Part shown: positions 36,620 to 45,339 of the stretch, piece by piece
Numbering within the stretch: the first letter of the stretch is position 1
How the letters are laid out: every line of letters starts with the position of its first letter
NCBI GenBank assembly: GCA_046330135.1
Contig: JAXLTI010000009.1
Span: 62,001 to 126,000 of the forward strand
Source: CAYYFX01 sp046330135
GTDB taxonomy: Bacteria > ARS69
Direction: 5' to 3'
DNA length: 64,000 nucleotides
Notes under the pieces: generated by a model
Told to the model about the DNA's origin: nothing
What the model saw: only the letters and a program-made list of their open reading frames with translations
The model's database searches: none
Made by a program: the position numbers and the translations under genes

Positions 36620-36648
36620 AATATAACGTGAGCCCGGGAACGCGCCAA
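36620..36648 (-). promoter_or_regulatory. Candidate sigma-70 promoter for resB-ccsA
   Basis: TTGGCG (36643-36648) and TATATT (36620-36625) are 17 bp apart on the minus strand, matching four and five of six consensus positions. The expected start is near 36613. The palindrome TTCCCGGGAA (36583-36592) lies downstream, and the 11-mer CCCGGGAACGC occurs at both 36585 and 36633, possible operator sites. Confidence 0.5.
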
Positions 36649-36683
36649 GGGGAACGCCGACCTGCCGTCTTCAAGGAACCCGA

Positions 36684-37169
36684 ATGAGCGTCACGATTCG
36701 CGTGATCTTGGCCGTTCTCGCCGGAGCGATCCTGCTGCTCCTCCGGCGGACGTCGCAGGCGCGCCGGGAGGTCCGTGAAGCGGAGTCGCGAATCGCCCGT
36801 CGCTTCTACCTGCTCCAGGGCCGCGTGACGGAGATCGACGCACTGGTCCGTGAGCTCGACTTCGAGCGGCGCCGCCTGCGCCGCGAGATCCGTTTCGAGC
36901 CCTCCACACGTCTCGGGGAGGCCATGGCGGTGCATCCCCGCGTCCGCGAGATCCTCGGGGGATTCGGGATCAGCGGCTCCGGTTGCTCGGGCGGGGCGCT
37001 GGACGAGTCGCAGACGATCGCCGAGGCGTGTGCCGCCTCCTCGCTGGACACGCGCGCGGTGCTGGCGGCGCTCGGCCGCTTCCTGGACGACCCGCAAGCC
37101 CCCGTCGACGCGAGCGCGTCCACTGCGCGCATCTACCGCATCCAGACGCGGCCGGGCGCCTCCCCGTGA
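36684..37169 (+). CDS. Membrane-anchored protein with a redox-disulfide (DUF1858-like) domain
   Basis: A 161-residue protein: an N-terminal membrane helix (VILAVLAGAILLLL), an Arg/Glu-rich coiled coil (about 25-75), then a domain of about 65 residues resembling the hybrid-cluster-associated DUF1858 fold (HPRVREILGGFGISGSG, then ESQTIAEACAASSLDTRAVLAALGRFLDD). The family usually carries CxxC; here only one Cys remains in the corresponding SGCSGGA. The AAGGAA six bases before ATG 36684 supports the start. It is divergent from resB-ccsA, which suggests but does not prove a redox or cytochrome link. Confidence 0.6.
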   Translation: MSVTIRVILAVLAGAILLLLRRTSQARREVREAESRIARRFYLLQGRVTEIDALVRELDFERRRLRREIRFEPSTRLGEAMAVHPRVREILGGFGISGSGCSGGALDESQTIAEACAASSLDTRAVLAALGRFLDDPQAPVDASASTARIYRIQTRPGASP

Positions 37170-37211
37170 GTCCGCGCCGGGTGATTGCGGGCCGCCGACG
37201 GCCGCCCGCGC

Positions 37212-37898
37212 TCAGTTGTGCTTGGGGTCCTCGGGCTTGAGGTCGGCGTAGCGCTCCATCGCGCGATCCTTGCGACCGCGCTCCCGAGCCACTCCCTCCA
37301 GTGTGGCCCGAATGCGCTCCCAGCGCGCGAGGCTGCCCTCGCACTCCAGCCAGGCGAGCTTCTGTTCGACCGCGAGGGGGAAGCTCGACGCGAGGGTGTG
37401 CAGCAGCTCGAGGCCGCCGTCCTGCTCGGGGCGCGCGATGAGCCGGGACTCCAGAGCCTGCGTGGCGCCGGGGCAGGCGCGGTCCAGAAGCTCCCGCATC
37501 TGCGCCAGCCGCTCCGCCGCGCCGGGCGCCCGGGCGAACTCGTCGTCCTCCGGGCGGGAGCGGATCTTCGCGATCCGGAACGGCTCCTCCGCCACGAACT
37601 CCTCGAGGTGGACCACCCGCTCGCCGCACAGCACGAGGTCGGCGCAGTCGTCGTCGAGGCGCTGGTGCTTGACGATGCGGCCGGCGCACGCCACGGGGTA
37701 GACTTCGGGATTGCCGTAGTAGCCCGCCTCGTAGCCCGGCTTCAGGACCGCCATGACGAACCGGCGATCGGCGGCGAGCGCCTCCTTGAGGAGCGACAGG
37801 TAGCGCGGCTCGAAGACGTGCAGCGGGAGGTGCGCATGCGGGAAGAGGACGACGTGCGGAAGCGGAAACACGCCGAGCCTTTCGGGGTAGGGCTCCAT
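37212..37898 (-). CDS. Stand-alone Lon N-terminal (LAN/PUA-like) domain protein
   Basis: A 228-residue protein made only of the Lon substrate-binding domain, without ATPase or protease. It has LGVFPLPHVVLFPHAHLPLHVFEPRY and YPVACAGRIVKHQRLDD, followed by the helical bundle. Such proteins are widespread, and their role is not established. GGAGGAGAG precedes ATG 37898. It is divergent from queG, with a 138-bp gap. Confidence 0.88.
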   Translation of the reverse strand: MEPYPERLGVFPLPHVVLFPHAHLPLHVFEPRYLSLLKEALAADRRFVMAVLKPGYEAGYYGNPEVYPVACAGRIVKHQRLDDDCADLVLCGERVVHLEEFVAEEPFRIAKIRSRPEDDEFARAPGAAERLAQMRELLDRACPGATQALESRLIARPEQDGGLELLHTLASSFPLAVEQKLAWLECEGSLARWERIRATLEGVARERGRKDRAMERYADLKPEDPKHN

Positions 37899-38036
37899 GT
37901 CTCTCCTCCGTGGCCCAAGCTACCCCGCGAGGCGAGGGGGGACCAAGACCCGGCGGCTCTTTCGGCGGCGCCGGGCGCCGGGCGGAGCGGGGCGGATCCC
38001 GCCGCCGCGGGAGCGAGCGCAGCCGATCCCGCGGCG

Positions 38037-39146
38037 TTGAAGGGCGCGGTCATCGCCGAGGCGCGCCGGCTGGGCTTCGCGCGCGCCGCCTTCGCGGCGG
38101 CCGGCGAGTGTCGGGACCGCGAGCGACTCGGAGACTGGCTCGCGGCCGGGCGCCATGGCGAGATGCGGTGGATGGCTCGCGACGTGGCGCGGCGGACGGA
38201 CCCGCGCGTCTGGCTCCCCGGCGCCCGCACCGTCGTGGCTCTCCTCACGTCCTATGCCGCGGCGCCCTCGGAGGAGTCGGCGCGCTGGAACGGGATCGTC
38301 TCGCGCTATGCTCGGGGCGCCGACTACCACGGCGTCGTGGGCCGGCGCGTGCGGAAGCTCGCGCGGTTCCTGCGCAGGGCCGCCCCGGGATCGCAGGTGG
38401 CGCTCGGGGTGGACCACCGCCCGATCCTCGAGAAGGAGTGGGCGGAGCGCGCGGGCCTCGGATGGATCGGCAAGCACACGAATCTCATCACCGAGGACGC
38501 CGGGTCCTGGTTCTTCCTCGCGGAGCTCGTCACCGACGTCGAGCTGCCGCCGGACGAGGGCCCGGCCCGGAACCGGTGCGGCCGCTGCGCGGATTGCATC
38601 GACGCATGCCCGACCGGCGCGATCGTGGCGCCCTACGTCGTGGATGCGCGCCGATGCATCTCCTATCTCACCATCGAGCTGAAAGGACCGATCCCGCGCG
38701 AGCTCCGGCCTCTCGTGGGCGAGTGGATCTTCGGCTGCGACGTCTGCCAGGACGTCTGCCCGTGGAATCGCTTCGCCGTCCCCTCGACCGACCCGCGCTT
38801 CGCGACCGCGGTGGGCCGCTTCCGGGGCGACCTCGCGGACTTCCTCGCCATGACCGAGCCGGACTTCGCGGAACGCTTCCGCGGAAGCCCCGTACGCCGC
38901 GCCGGCCGCGACGCCTTCGTGCGCAACGTGTGCGTCGCCCTGGGCAACCGCCGCGACCCCTCGACCGTGCCCGCCCTGGCCGCCGCGCTCGCCGGCGACC
39001 CCGCCGCCCTCGTCCGCGCCCACGCCGCCTGGGCCCTCGGCCGCATCGGCGACGACCGCGCGCTGGCCGCGCTCCGCACGCGGGCGGAGCGCGAAGAGGA
39101 CGCCGCCGTGCGCGAAGAGATCGCCGACGCCCTCGCGGCGGCCTAG
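38037..39146 (+). CDS. queG: Epoxyqueuosine reductase QueG
   Basis: A 369-residue B12- and Fe-S-dependent enzyme for the last step of queuosine tRNA modification. It has HGEMRWMARDVARRTDPR, the catalytic-acid region GVDHRPILEKEWAERAGLGWIG, two 4Fe-4S clusters (RCGRCADCIDACPTGAI and CDVCQDVCPWN) and a C-terminal HEAT-like repeat (LGNRRDPSTVPALAAAL). TTG at 38037 is the best start, because the family begins about KEAIIAEARRLGF; only distant purines (GGGAG, 22 nt upstream) precede it, so the start is not certain. Confidence 0.92.
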   Translation: MKGAVIAEARRLGFARAAFAAAGECRDRERLGDWLAAGRHGEMRWMARDVARRTDPRVWLPGARTVVALLTSYAAAPSEESARWNGIVSRYARGADYHGVVGRRVRKLARFLRRAAPGSQVALGVDHRPILEKEWAERAGLGWIGKHTNLITEDAGSWFFLAELVTDVELPPDEGPARNRCGRCADCIDACPTGAIVAPYVVDARRCISYLTIELKGPIPRELRPLVGEWIFGCDVCQDVCPWNRFAVPSTDPRFATAVGRFRGDLADFLAMTEPDFAERFRGSPVRRAGRDAFVRNVCVALGNRRDPSTVPALAAALAGDPAALVRAHAAWALGRIGDDRALAALRTRAEREEDAAVREEIADALAAA

Positions 39147-39148
39147 CT

Positions 39149-39223
39149 GGTTCGCCCGTCTCGCCTCGGGGCTCGCCTCGTCGGCTCGGAGCCGTGTCAG
39201 GGTTCGCCCGTCTCGCCTCGGGG
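39149..39223. repeat. Pair of 23-bp direct repeats after queG
   Basis: An identical 23-bp sequence beginning GGTTCGCCCGTC occurs at 39149-39171 and 39201-39223, 52 bp apart. It is not a known element I recognise. Confidence 0.8.
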
Positions 39224-39634
39224 CCGGCCGGCGCCGCGCCCGTTGCGAGACAGGCGACGACCACCACGGCCCGACGCACGGGCACGCGGTCGGCGACACG
39301 CCACGGACGGTGATCGCGCCCGAGGTCGTGCGATCACCGGGCCCATCGGCGCAGACCGCGCGTGGCGGGGCATGCGTCGGCGGCTCGGCGGCGTGCTTTC
39401 GCAGCGACTTCGCGGAGGCGGCGTAGCCAGGGATGGCGGAGCCGCCGGAGCGGAGGTCGGCCGGAGGCTGGACGCCGGAGGCCGACCGTTCGATGCGGAA
39501 GCACGCGCCGCCGGCTCGGCGACGCGTGCAACGCCCCCGTGCGCACCCCGCCGAGTCGACGGCCGGACCCCAAACGCGCGGGGCGGAGCCTCTCGGCCCC
39601 GCCCCCGCGACTCGTCGAGATTCGCGAGCGATCC
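39224..39634. other. Non-coding stretch between queG and nrdJ
   Basis: This convergent gap of about 410 bp has no reading frame with codon use or motifs that support a gene. A GC-rich inverted repeat (GCGGGGC with its complement, about 39580-39605) just past the nrdJ stop could help end its transcript, but it has no T tract. Confidence 0.5.
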
Positions 39635-42600
39635 CTACGAGCAACCCATGGCCTGCCCGCAGTTGAGGCACTTGTAGCAGGCGCCGTTGCGCACGGTCAG
39701 GTGGCCGCAGAGGTCGCAGAACGGAGCGTCCTTGCTCACCAGCGTCAGCTGCTCCGTGATCACGTTCGACACCCACGCGTGGCCGTTGCCGTTCCCGCCG
39801 TTCTTCGGTCCCGCCGGAGCCTCCGTGGCGCGGGTGGCCGGAGCCTCGCCGCGCGGCTCGGTCTCCGAAGTGGACGGCTCGCGTGCCGGCTCCCGCGGCT
39901 TGCCCTCCGCGACGCCGCCGAGCTCCACCTTGTCGTGACTCGCCGACGGCGGCACCTGCACGAGGTCGTGGCGGCCGAGGTACTCCATCGCGAGCACGCG
40001 GAAGAGGTAGTCCACCACCGACGTGGAGAAGCGGATGTTCGGATGGTCCGTGTGTCCGTGCGGCTCGAAGCGCGTGAACGTGAACACGTCCACGAACTCG
40101 TCGAGCGGCACGCCGTACTGCAGGCCGAGGCTCACCGAGATCGCGAAGCAGTTCATCATGCTGCGGAAGGCGGCGCCTTCCTTGTGCATATCGATGAAGA
40201 TCTCGCCGAGGCGGCCATTCTCGTACTCGCCGGTGCGCAGATACACCTTGTGCCCGCCCACCCGCGCCTCCTGCGTGAAGCCGGCGCGCTTCCGGGGCAG
40301 CCGGACGCGCTGGGGCTTCGGCGGAGACACCGGCTTGTCGGCGTCCGCCGTGTCCGAGGCCGCTTCCTTTCCCTCGCCGCCCGCCGACAGCGGCTGGCTC
40401 CGCTTGCAGCCGTCGCGGTAGATCGCGATCGCCTTCAGCCCGAGCTTCCACCCGTAGTCGTAGAGGTCCCGCACGTCCGCGACGCTCGCGTCGTTCGGGA
40501 GGTTCACGGTCTTCGAGATCGCGCCCGAGATGAACGGCTGAGCCGCCGCCATCATCGCGAGGTGCGCGCGCGGCGCGAGGAAGCGACGTCCCTTGCGCCC
40601 GCAACGGCTGGCGCAATCGAAGATGGGCAGGTGGTCCTCCGCCAGGTGCGGCGCGCCTTCGACCGTCATCCGGCCGCAGATCACGTCCGTGGCGTGCTCG
40701 ATGATCGACGGCGAGAAGCCGAGCTCGCGAAGCAGGTTGAAGCCGGGCGCCGACCAGCGCGCCTTCGGCAGGCTGAGCCGCTCCATCGCGGCCTCGCCGA
40801 GCAGGCGCGGCGTGATGATGCTCTCGAGATCGAACGCGCCGGGCAGCGCGGTCTCGATGCGCTGGATGTCCGCCCCCGACAGCCCCTTCTCCAGGAGGAT
40901 GTCGTGGTTGATGCCGGGACCGCCTTCCAGCGTCATCGTGCCGCGCACGTAGCGGTCGATGTCCGCGATCTGGTCCTCGTCGTAGCCGAGCGTGCGCAGC
41001 GCGCGCGTCACCGAGTGATTCACGATCTTGAAGTAGCCGCCGCCGGCGAGCTTCTTGAACTTCACCAGCGCGAAGTCCGGCTCGATGCCGGTGGTGTCGC
41101 AATCCATGAGCAGCCCGATCGTGCCGGTGGGCGCGAGCACCGACGCCTGCGCGTTGCGATACCCGTAGCGGTCCCCCTGCACGACCGCCGCCTCCCAGTC
41201 CTCGCGGGCCGCGCTCGAGAGGGCCTCCGCCCCGACGCGCGGGATGCGCCGCACCGCGTCCCGGTGCATCCGCATCACCTCGCCCATCGATCCCGCGTTC
41301 TTCGCGTAGCCGGGGAACGGCCCCTTCCGGGACGCGATCTCCGCGGACACGCGGTACGCGTGGCCGGTGAGGATCGCGGTGAGCGCGCCGCAGATCGCTC
41401 GCCCCGCCTCGCTGTCGTACGGAACGCCGAGGATCATGAGCAGAGATCCCAGGTTCGCGTAGCCGAGCCCCAGCGGCCGGTAGTCGTGCGAGTTCTGCGC
41501 GATCCGGCGGGTGGGATAGCTCGAAAGGTCGACGAGGATCTCCATCGCGGTGACGAACACGCGCACGGCGTGGCGGTAGCCCTCCACGTCGAAGGAGCCG
41601 TCCTCGCGCAGGAACTTCACGAGGTTCAGGCTGGAGAGGTTGCACGCCGAGTCGTCCAGGAACATGTACTCGCTGCAGGGATTCGACGCGTTGATCCGCC
41701 CCGACGCCTTGCACGTGTGCCAGCGGTTGATGGTGGTGTCGAACTGGACGCCCGGGTCCGCGCACTTCCACGCCGAATAGCAGATCTTGTCCATGAGGGC
41801 GGCCGCGCGGTACGTGCCCGCGATCTTCCCATCGGTCCGGCGGATCGTGCTCCAGTCCCCGTCCTCCGCCACCGCGCGCATGAACTCGTCCGTGACGCGC
41901 ACGGAGTTGTTCGAGTTCTGCCCGGACACCGTGCGGTAGGCCTCGCCGTTGAAGTCCGGGTCGAAGCCGGTCTGGATGAGGGCGTGCGCCTTGTTCTCCT
42001 CGCGGACCTTCCACTCGATGAAGTCCTGGATCTCCGGGTGGTCCATGTCGAGGCAGACCATCTTCGCCGCGCGCCGCGTGGTACCGCCCGACTTCGTGGC
42101 CCCGGCGGCGCGATCGAACACTTCGAGGAAGCTCATGAGCCCCGAGCTGGTGCCGCCGCCCGAAAGGTTCTCCATGCAGCCGCGCAGCGCGGAGAAGTTC
42201 GTGCCGGTCCCCGAGCCGTACTTGAACAGGCGCGCCTCGTTCTTCACGAGCTGGAAGATCGACATGAGGTCGTCTTCCACCGACTGGATGAAGCACGCGC
42301 TGCACTGCGGCCGGCTGTACGCGTCCGCGGTCTCGGCGAACGTGTCCGTGTCCGGATCCCACGCCCAGTTTCCGCCCGAGCCGTCGATCTGGTAGGCGTG
42401 GTAGAGGCCGCAGTTGAACCACACGGGCGAGTTGAACGCGCCCCGCTGCGTGACGAGGAGCGCGGTCAGCTCCGCTTCGAAGGTCTCGGCCTCGGCGCGG
42501 TCCGCGAAGTAGCCGCCGAATTCCTCGCCGGCGATGCGAATGGTGCCCGCGACGCGACGCACCAGGTCCCGCACACTGTGCTCACGCCCGGTGTCCGGGA

Positions 42601-42910
42601 CGCCGGCCTTGCGGAGGTACTTCGAGGCCACGATGTCCGTGGCGAGCTGCGACCAGTCCTTCGGCACCTCGACGTCGTCCATGCGGAACACCACGGAGCC
42701 GTCGGGATTCGTGATGATGGCCCGGCGCGTCTCCCACTCGATCTCGTCGATGGGATCGACGCCCTCCCGGGAGAAACGGCGCGAGAGGGAAGAGGGCGCG
42801 GGGTACCGAGACCCGGCTTCCGCGCTCACATCCCCACTCCACCCATCGGCACGAGTCCCGGCCCCGCGACCCTCGACGCTCGTCCTGCCCAATACCTCCG
42901 CGCCACTCAT
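39635..42910 (-). CDS. nrdJ: Adenosylcobalamin-dependent (class II) ribonucleotide reductase
   Basis: A 1091-residue enzyme that makes deoxyribonucleotides with a B12 radical, independent of oxygen. It contains the catalytic region with RPQCSACFIQSVEDD, GSGTGTNFSALRGC, NPCSEYMFLDDSACNLSSLNL and VLAPTGTIGLLMDCDTTG. A variable Pro/Ala linker then leads to the C-terminal zinc-finger-like CDLCGHLTVRNGACYKCLNCG ending in GQAMGCS. It starts at ATG 42910 after GGGGAGGGGATCGGG. Its promoter region has a pair of NrdR-box-like sites and a CTGT-N8-ACAG palindrome. Confidence 0.95.
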   Translation of the reverse strand: MSGAEVLGRTSVEGRGAGTRADGWSGDVSAEAGSRYPAPSSLSRRFSREGVDPIDEIEWETRRAIITNPDGSVVFRMDDVEVPKDWSQLATDIVASKYLRKAGVPDTGREHSVRDLVRRVAGTIRIAGEEFGGYFADRAEAETFEAELTALLVTQRGAFNSPVWFNCGLYHAYQIDGSGGNWAWDPDTDTFAETADAYSRPQCSACFIQSVEDDLMSIFQLVKNEARLFKYGSGTGTNFSALRGCMENLSGGGTSSGLMSFLEVFDRAAGATKSGGTTRRAAKMVCLDMDHPEIQDFIEWKVREENKAHALIQTGFDPDFNGEAYRTVSGQNSNNSVRVTDEFMRAVAEDGDWSTIRRTDGKIAGTYRAAALMDKICYSAWKCADPGVQFDTTINRWHTCKASGRINASNPCSEYMFLDDSACNLSSLNLVKFLREDGSFDVEGYRHAVRVFVTAMEILVDLSSYPTRRIAQNSHDYRPLGLGYANLGSLLMILGVPYDSEAGRAICGALTAILTGHAYRVSAEIASRKGPFPGYAKNAGSMGEVMRMHRDAVRRIPRVGAEALSSAAREDWEAAVVQGDRYGYRNAQASVLAPTGTIGLLMDCDTTGIEPDFALVKFKKLAGGGYFKIVNHSVTRALRTLGYDEDQIADIDRYVRGTMTLEGGPGINHDILLEKGLSGADIQRIETALPGAFDLESIITPRLLGEAAMERLSLPKARWSAPGFNLLRELGFSPSIIEHATDVICGRMTVEGAPHLAEDHLPIFDCASRCGRKGRRFLAPRAHLAMMAAAQPFISGAISKTVNLPNDASVADVRDLYDYGWKLGLKAIAIYRDGCKRSQPLSAGGEGKEAASDTADADKPVSPPKPQRVRLPRKRAGFTQEARVGGHKVYLRTGEYENGRLGEIFIDMHKEGAAFRSMMNCFAISVSLGLQYGVPLDEFVDVFTFTRFEPHGHTDHPNIRFSTSVVDYLFRVLAMEYLGRHDLVQVPPSASHDKVELGGVAEGKPREPAREPSTSETEPRGEAPATRATEAPAGPKNGGNGNGHAWVSNVITEQLTLVSKDAPFCDLCGHLTVRNGACYKCLNCGQAMGCS

Positions 42911-43047
42911 CCCGATCCCCTCCCCTTGGAACTGGTTCGGACTCCATGGAAGAGCGCCCTTCGAGAGCCGCCGACGCGTGCCGGTGAACCTTCCGGAGCG
43001 GAGGCGGTTGCCGGAGGGACCCTCTCCTTGTCAACCCCGATTGTTAG

Positions 43048-43063
43048 CTGTCTGTTCAGACAG
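43048..43063. promoter_or_regulatory. 16-bp perfect palindrome in the nrdJ leader
   Basis: CTGTCTGTTCAGACAG is a perfect inverted repeat and fits the gammaproteobacterial LexA pattern CTGT-N8-ACAG. It lies about 138 nt upstream of nrdJ and about 110 nt after the likely transcription start. It could also act as an RNA hairpin. Confidence 0.4.
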
Positions 43064-43156
43064 GGGCGAACACGACGATCGCCACGGAGGCGGCAGAAAA
43101 CCCCGGATCGGTGGGCGGCAGCACGACTTGGAGCGACCTGACACCGGGCGGGCCTG

Positions 43157-43203
43157 CCACTACATCTTGTGGCGGGGCGAAACCTAGTCGCAGCATGTAG
43201 AGG
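43157..43203. promoter_or_regulatory. Pair of NrdR-box-like sites in the nrdJ promoter
   Basis: CCACAAGATGTAGTGG (43157-43172) fits the consensus aCACwAtATaTwGtGt at 12 of 16 positions, including the best conserved core. A weaker copy is at 43188-43203, separated by 15 bp, the spacing known for paired NrdR boxes. The weaker copy lies in the promoter spacer and the strong one overlaps the expected start, so binding should block transcription. Confidence 0.65.
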
Positions 43204-43210
43204 GAGTCAA
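43181..43210 (-). promoter_or_regulatory. Candidate sigma-70 promoter for nrdJ
   Basis: TTGACT (43205-43210) and TAGGTT (43181-43186) with an 18-bp spacer, preceded by an unusually AT-rich stretch (GAAATTCTGGAATTTTCC) that could be an UP-like element. The rest of the 642-bp gap up to the menG gene shows no other element or gene I can support. Confidence 0.5.
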
Positions 43211-43552
43211 GGGAAAATTCCAGAATTTCACAACTCGAGGCGGGGTCATCACTTGGCTCGCGGAGGACGAGTTTCCGGGGGCCGGAGCGCACCGGCGCCC
43301 CCCCGGCGGGGATCGGCGGCATCAACGGTCAGCTATGATTGCCCCTCACGCGCCGGGGCGCGAAACGCCCGCGCACGCCCTCCCGGGCCCCTCCCGCGGC
43401 CGGGGCGCCGACGCCGCGACCCTCCGGCATTCACCCACCGCTCGCGTCCTCTTCATGGAGCGCTCTTGCGCGCGCCGCCCCCCTTGGGCAGACTCGCCCC
43501 CCTTTCCCGAACCTCGTCGATCCCGCGGGGTCCCGTCGGGCGGAGCGTCGCG

Positions 43553-44308
43553 GTGAGCCTCGATCCGAAGCTGCTGGAGCGCGACCCCGAGCGCGTCTCC
43601 CGGATGTTCGGGGAGATCAGCCCTCGCTACGACCTCCTGAACCGGGTGCTCTCGTTCGGCCTCGATGGCGCGTGGCGCCGCACGGCCGTGCGGATGGCCG
43701 AGCCGGAGGGGGCGCGGCGCGTCCTCGACCTGGCCACGGGCACCGGCGATCTCGCGCTCGAGTTCCTCGCGCGGAGGGAGTTTCGAGGCGACGTCCTCGG
43801 TCTGGACCTGAGCGAGGACATGCTCGCCCACGCGAGGCGGAAGGCGGCGGCCCGGGGCGTCGCGGGCCGCGTCCGCTTCGATGTGGGCGACGCGCTCGGC
43901 ATCCCGGCCCCCGACGGCAGCGTCGACGTGGTCTCGGTGGGGTTCGGCGTCCGCAACTTCGCCGACCTGGAGCGAGGCCTCCGGGAAGCGCACCGCGTGC
44001 TCGCGCCCGGCGGGCGCCTGGCCGTCGTCGAGTTCTTCCGCAAGCCGGAGAGCCCCGCGATCCGCCTCTACCTGGACGAGGTCCTGCCGCGGGTCGGCTC
44101 CTGGATCTCGCGGAGCCGGACCGCCTACGCCTATCTCCGGCAGACCGGCAAGGGCTTCCTCTCCCCGGACGAGTTCGTGGAGCGCCTGAGCGGGCTCGGC
44201 TTCTCGCCGGTCGTGCTGCGCGCGCTCACGTGGCGGATCGCGCACGTCGTCGTGGCGACGAAGCCGCCGGTCCGCGACCCCGGTCCCGCCTCCGAGGGCC
44301 GCCCCTAG
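43553..44308 (+). CDS. menG: Demethylmenaquinone/2-polyprenyl-benzoquinol methyltransferase
   Basis: A 251-residue SAM-dependent methyltransferase of the UbiE/MenG family. It has SPRYDLLNRVLSFGLDGAWRR, the SAM motif DLATGTGDLALEF, and VGFGVRNFADL, and ends in a helical region (SPDEFVERLSGLGF). An MqnD-like gene in the window suggests menaquinone, so MenG is the likelier role, but UbiE cannot be excluded. GTG 43553 follows GGAG at about 7 nt. The last 4 bp overlap the convergent PiT gene. Confidence 0.88.
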   Translation: MSLDPKLLERDPERVSRMFGEISPRYDLLNRVLSFGLDGAWRRTAVRMAEPEGARRVLDLATGTGDLALEFLARREFRGDVLGLDLSEDMLAHARRKAAARGVAGRVRFDVGDALGIPAPDGSVDVVSVGFGVRNFADLERGLREAHRVLAPGGRLAVVEFFRKPESPAIRLYLDEVLPRVGSWISRSRTAYAYLRQTGKGFLSPDEFVERLSGLGFSPVVLRALTWRIAHVVVATKPPVRDPGPASEGRP

Positions 44309-45339
44309 AAGCGGGCGTCGGCGAACAGCAAGAGCCGGAGGCAGCCCGCCGCCACGAGCGCCGAGGCCGGGATCGTGAAGAGCCACGCCCACACGATGCG
44401 GGTGGCGATGCCCCACTTGACGCCCGAGACGTTTGTCGTGGAGCCGACGCCCACGATCGCCCCGGTGATCGTGTGCGTCGTGGAGACGGGGATCCCGCTG
44501 TGGGTCGCGAGGAAGAGCGTGGCCGCGCCGGCCGTCTCGGCGCAGAAGCCGCCGACCGGCTTCAGCTTCGTCATGCGCATGCCCATCGTCCTCACGATGC
44601 GCCAGCCGCCGAGCGCCGTGCCGAGCGCCATCGCCGCGTGGCACGCGAGGATGATCCACAGCGTGCGCAGGTTGCCCACCGAGAGCTGCGTGGACGGGTC
44701 CATCATCCCGGCCGCCACGAGCAGGGCCACGATGACGCCCATGGTCTTCTGCGCGTCGTTGCCGCCGTGGCCGAGCGAGTAGAGGCATGCGGAGACCAGC
44801 TGTCCGCGCCGGAAGAAGTGATCCACGGCCGCCGGGCGCCACTTGCGGAAGACCCAGAACACCGCGGTCATCAGCCCGAAGCCCAGCACGAGGCCCATCA
44901 GCGGCGCGAGCGGGATGAACTGGATCGTCTTCGCGATCTTGTCCCAGCGGAGGATCTCCCAGCCCGCGTGCGCGACGCCCGCCCCCGCGACGCCACCGAT
45001 CAGAGCGTGCGACGAGCTCGTGGGCAGGCCCCACCACCACGTCAGCAGATCCCACACGATCGCGCCGAGGAGACCGGCGAGCACGACGTACACGAACACG
45101 GGGTCGGCGGGCGTGATCTTCACGATCTTCGAGATCGTGTCGGCCACCTTGGGCGCGAACACGAACATCGCGACGAAGTTGAAGAACGCGGCCCAGAGCA
45201 CGGCGTGCCCCGGCCGGAGAACGCGGGTGGAAACGATGGTGGCGATGGAGTTCGCGGCGTCGTGGAAGCCGTTGATCACGTCGAACAACAGCGCGATCGC
45301 CACGGTCACGACGACGACGGGCACGACGCTCGCGTTCAA
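44305..45339 (-). CDS. pit: PiT-family inorganic phosphate transporter
   Basis: A 344-residue inner-membrane transporter with about ten helices. The two signature repeats are present as GFHDAANSIATIVSTRVL near the N-terminus and GHGGNDAQKTMG in the second half. It should import inorganic phosphate with cations. TTG at 45339 overlaps the DUF47 stop (TTGA) and has GGAG five bases upstream, so the two genes are translationally coupled, as PiT-DUF47 pairs often are. Confidence 0.92.
   Translation of the reverse strand: MNASVVPVVVVTVAIALLFDVINGFHDAANSIATIVSTRVLRPGHAVLWAAFFNFVAMFVFAPKVADTISKIVKITPADPVFVYVVLAGLLGAIVWDLLTWWWGLPTSSSHALIGGVAGAGVAHAGWEILRWDKIAKTIQFIPLAPLMGLVLGFGLMTAVFWVFRKWRPAAVDHFFRRGQLVSACLYSLGHGGNDAQKTMGVIVALLVAAGMMDPSTQLSVGNLRTLWIILACHAAMALGTALGGWRIVRTMGMRMTKLKPVGGFCAETAGAATLFLATHSGIPVSTTHTITGAIVGVGSTTNVSGVKWGIATRIVWAWLFTIPASALVAAGCLRLLLFADARF

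Noticed and set aside
42911..43180. Cobalamin riboswitch upstream of the B12-dependent reductase
   Set aside because: I looked for the B12-box and the conserved core and found neither; the region is better explained by the promoter, NrdR-like boxes and palindrome.
43056..43325. An 89-residue reading frame upstream of nrdJ on the minus strand
   Set aside because: It spans the nrdJ promoter and NrdR-like boxes and shows no motif or ribosome binding site.
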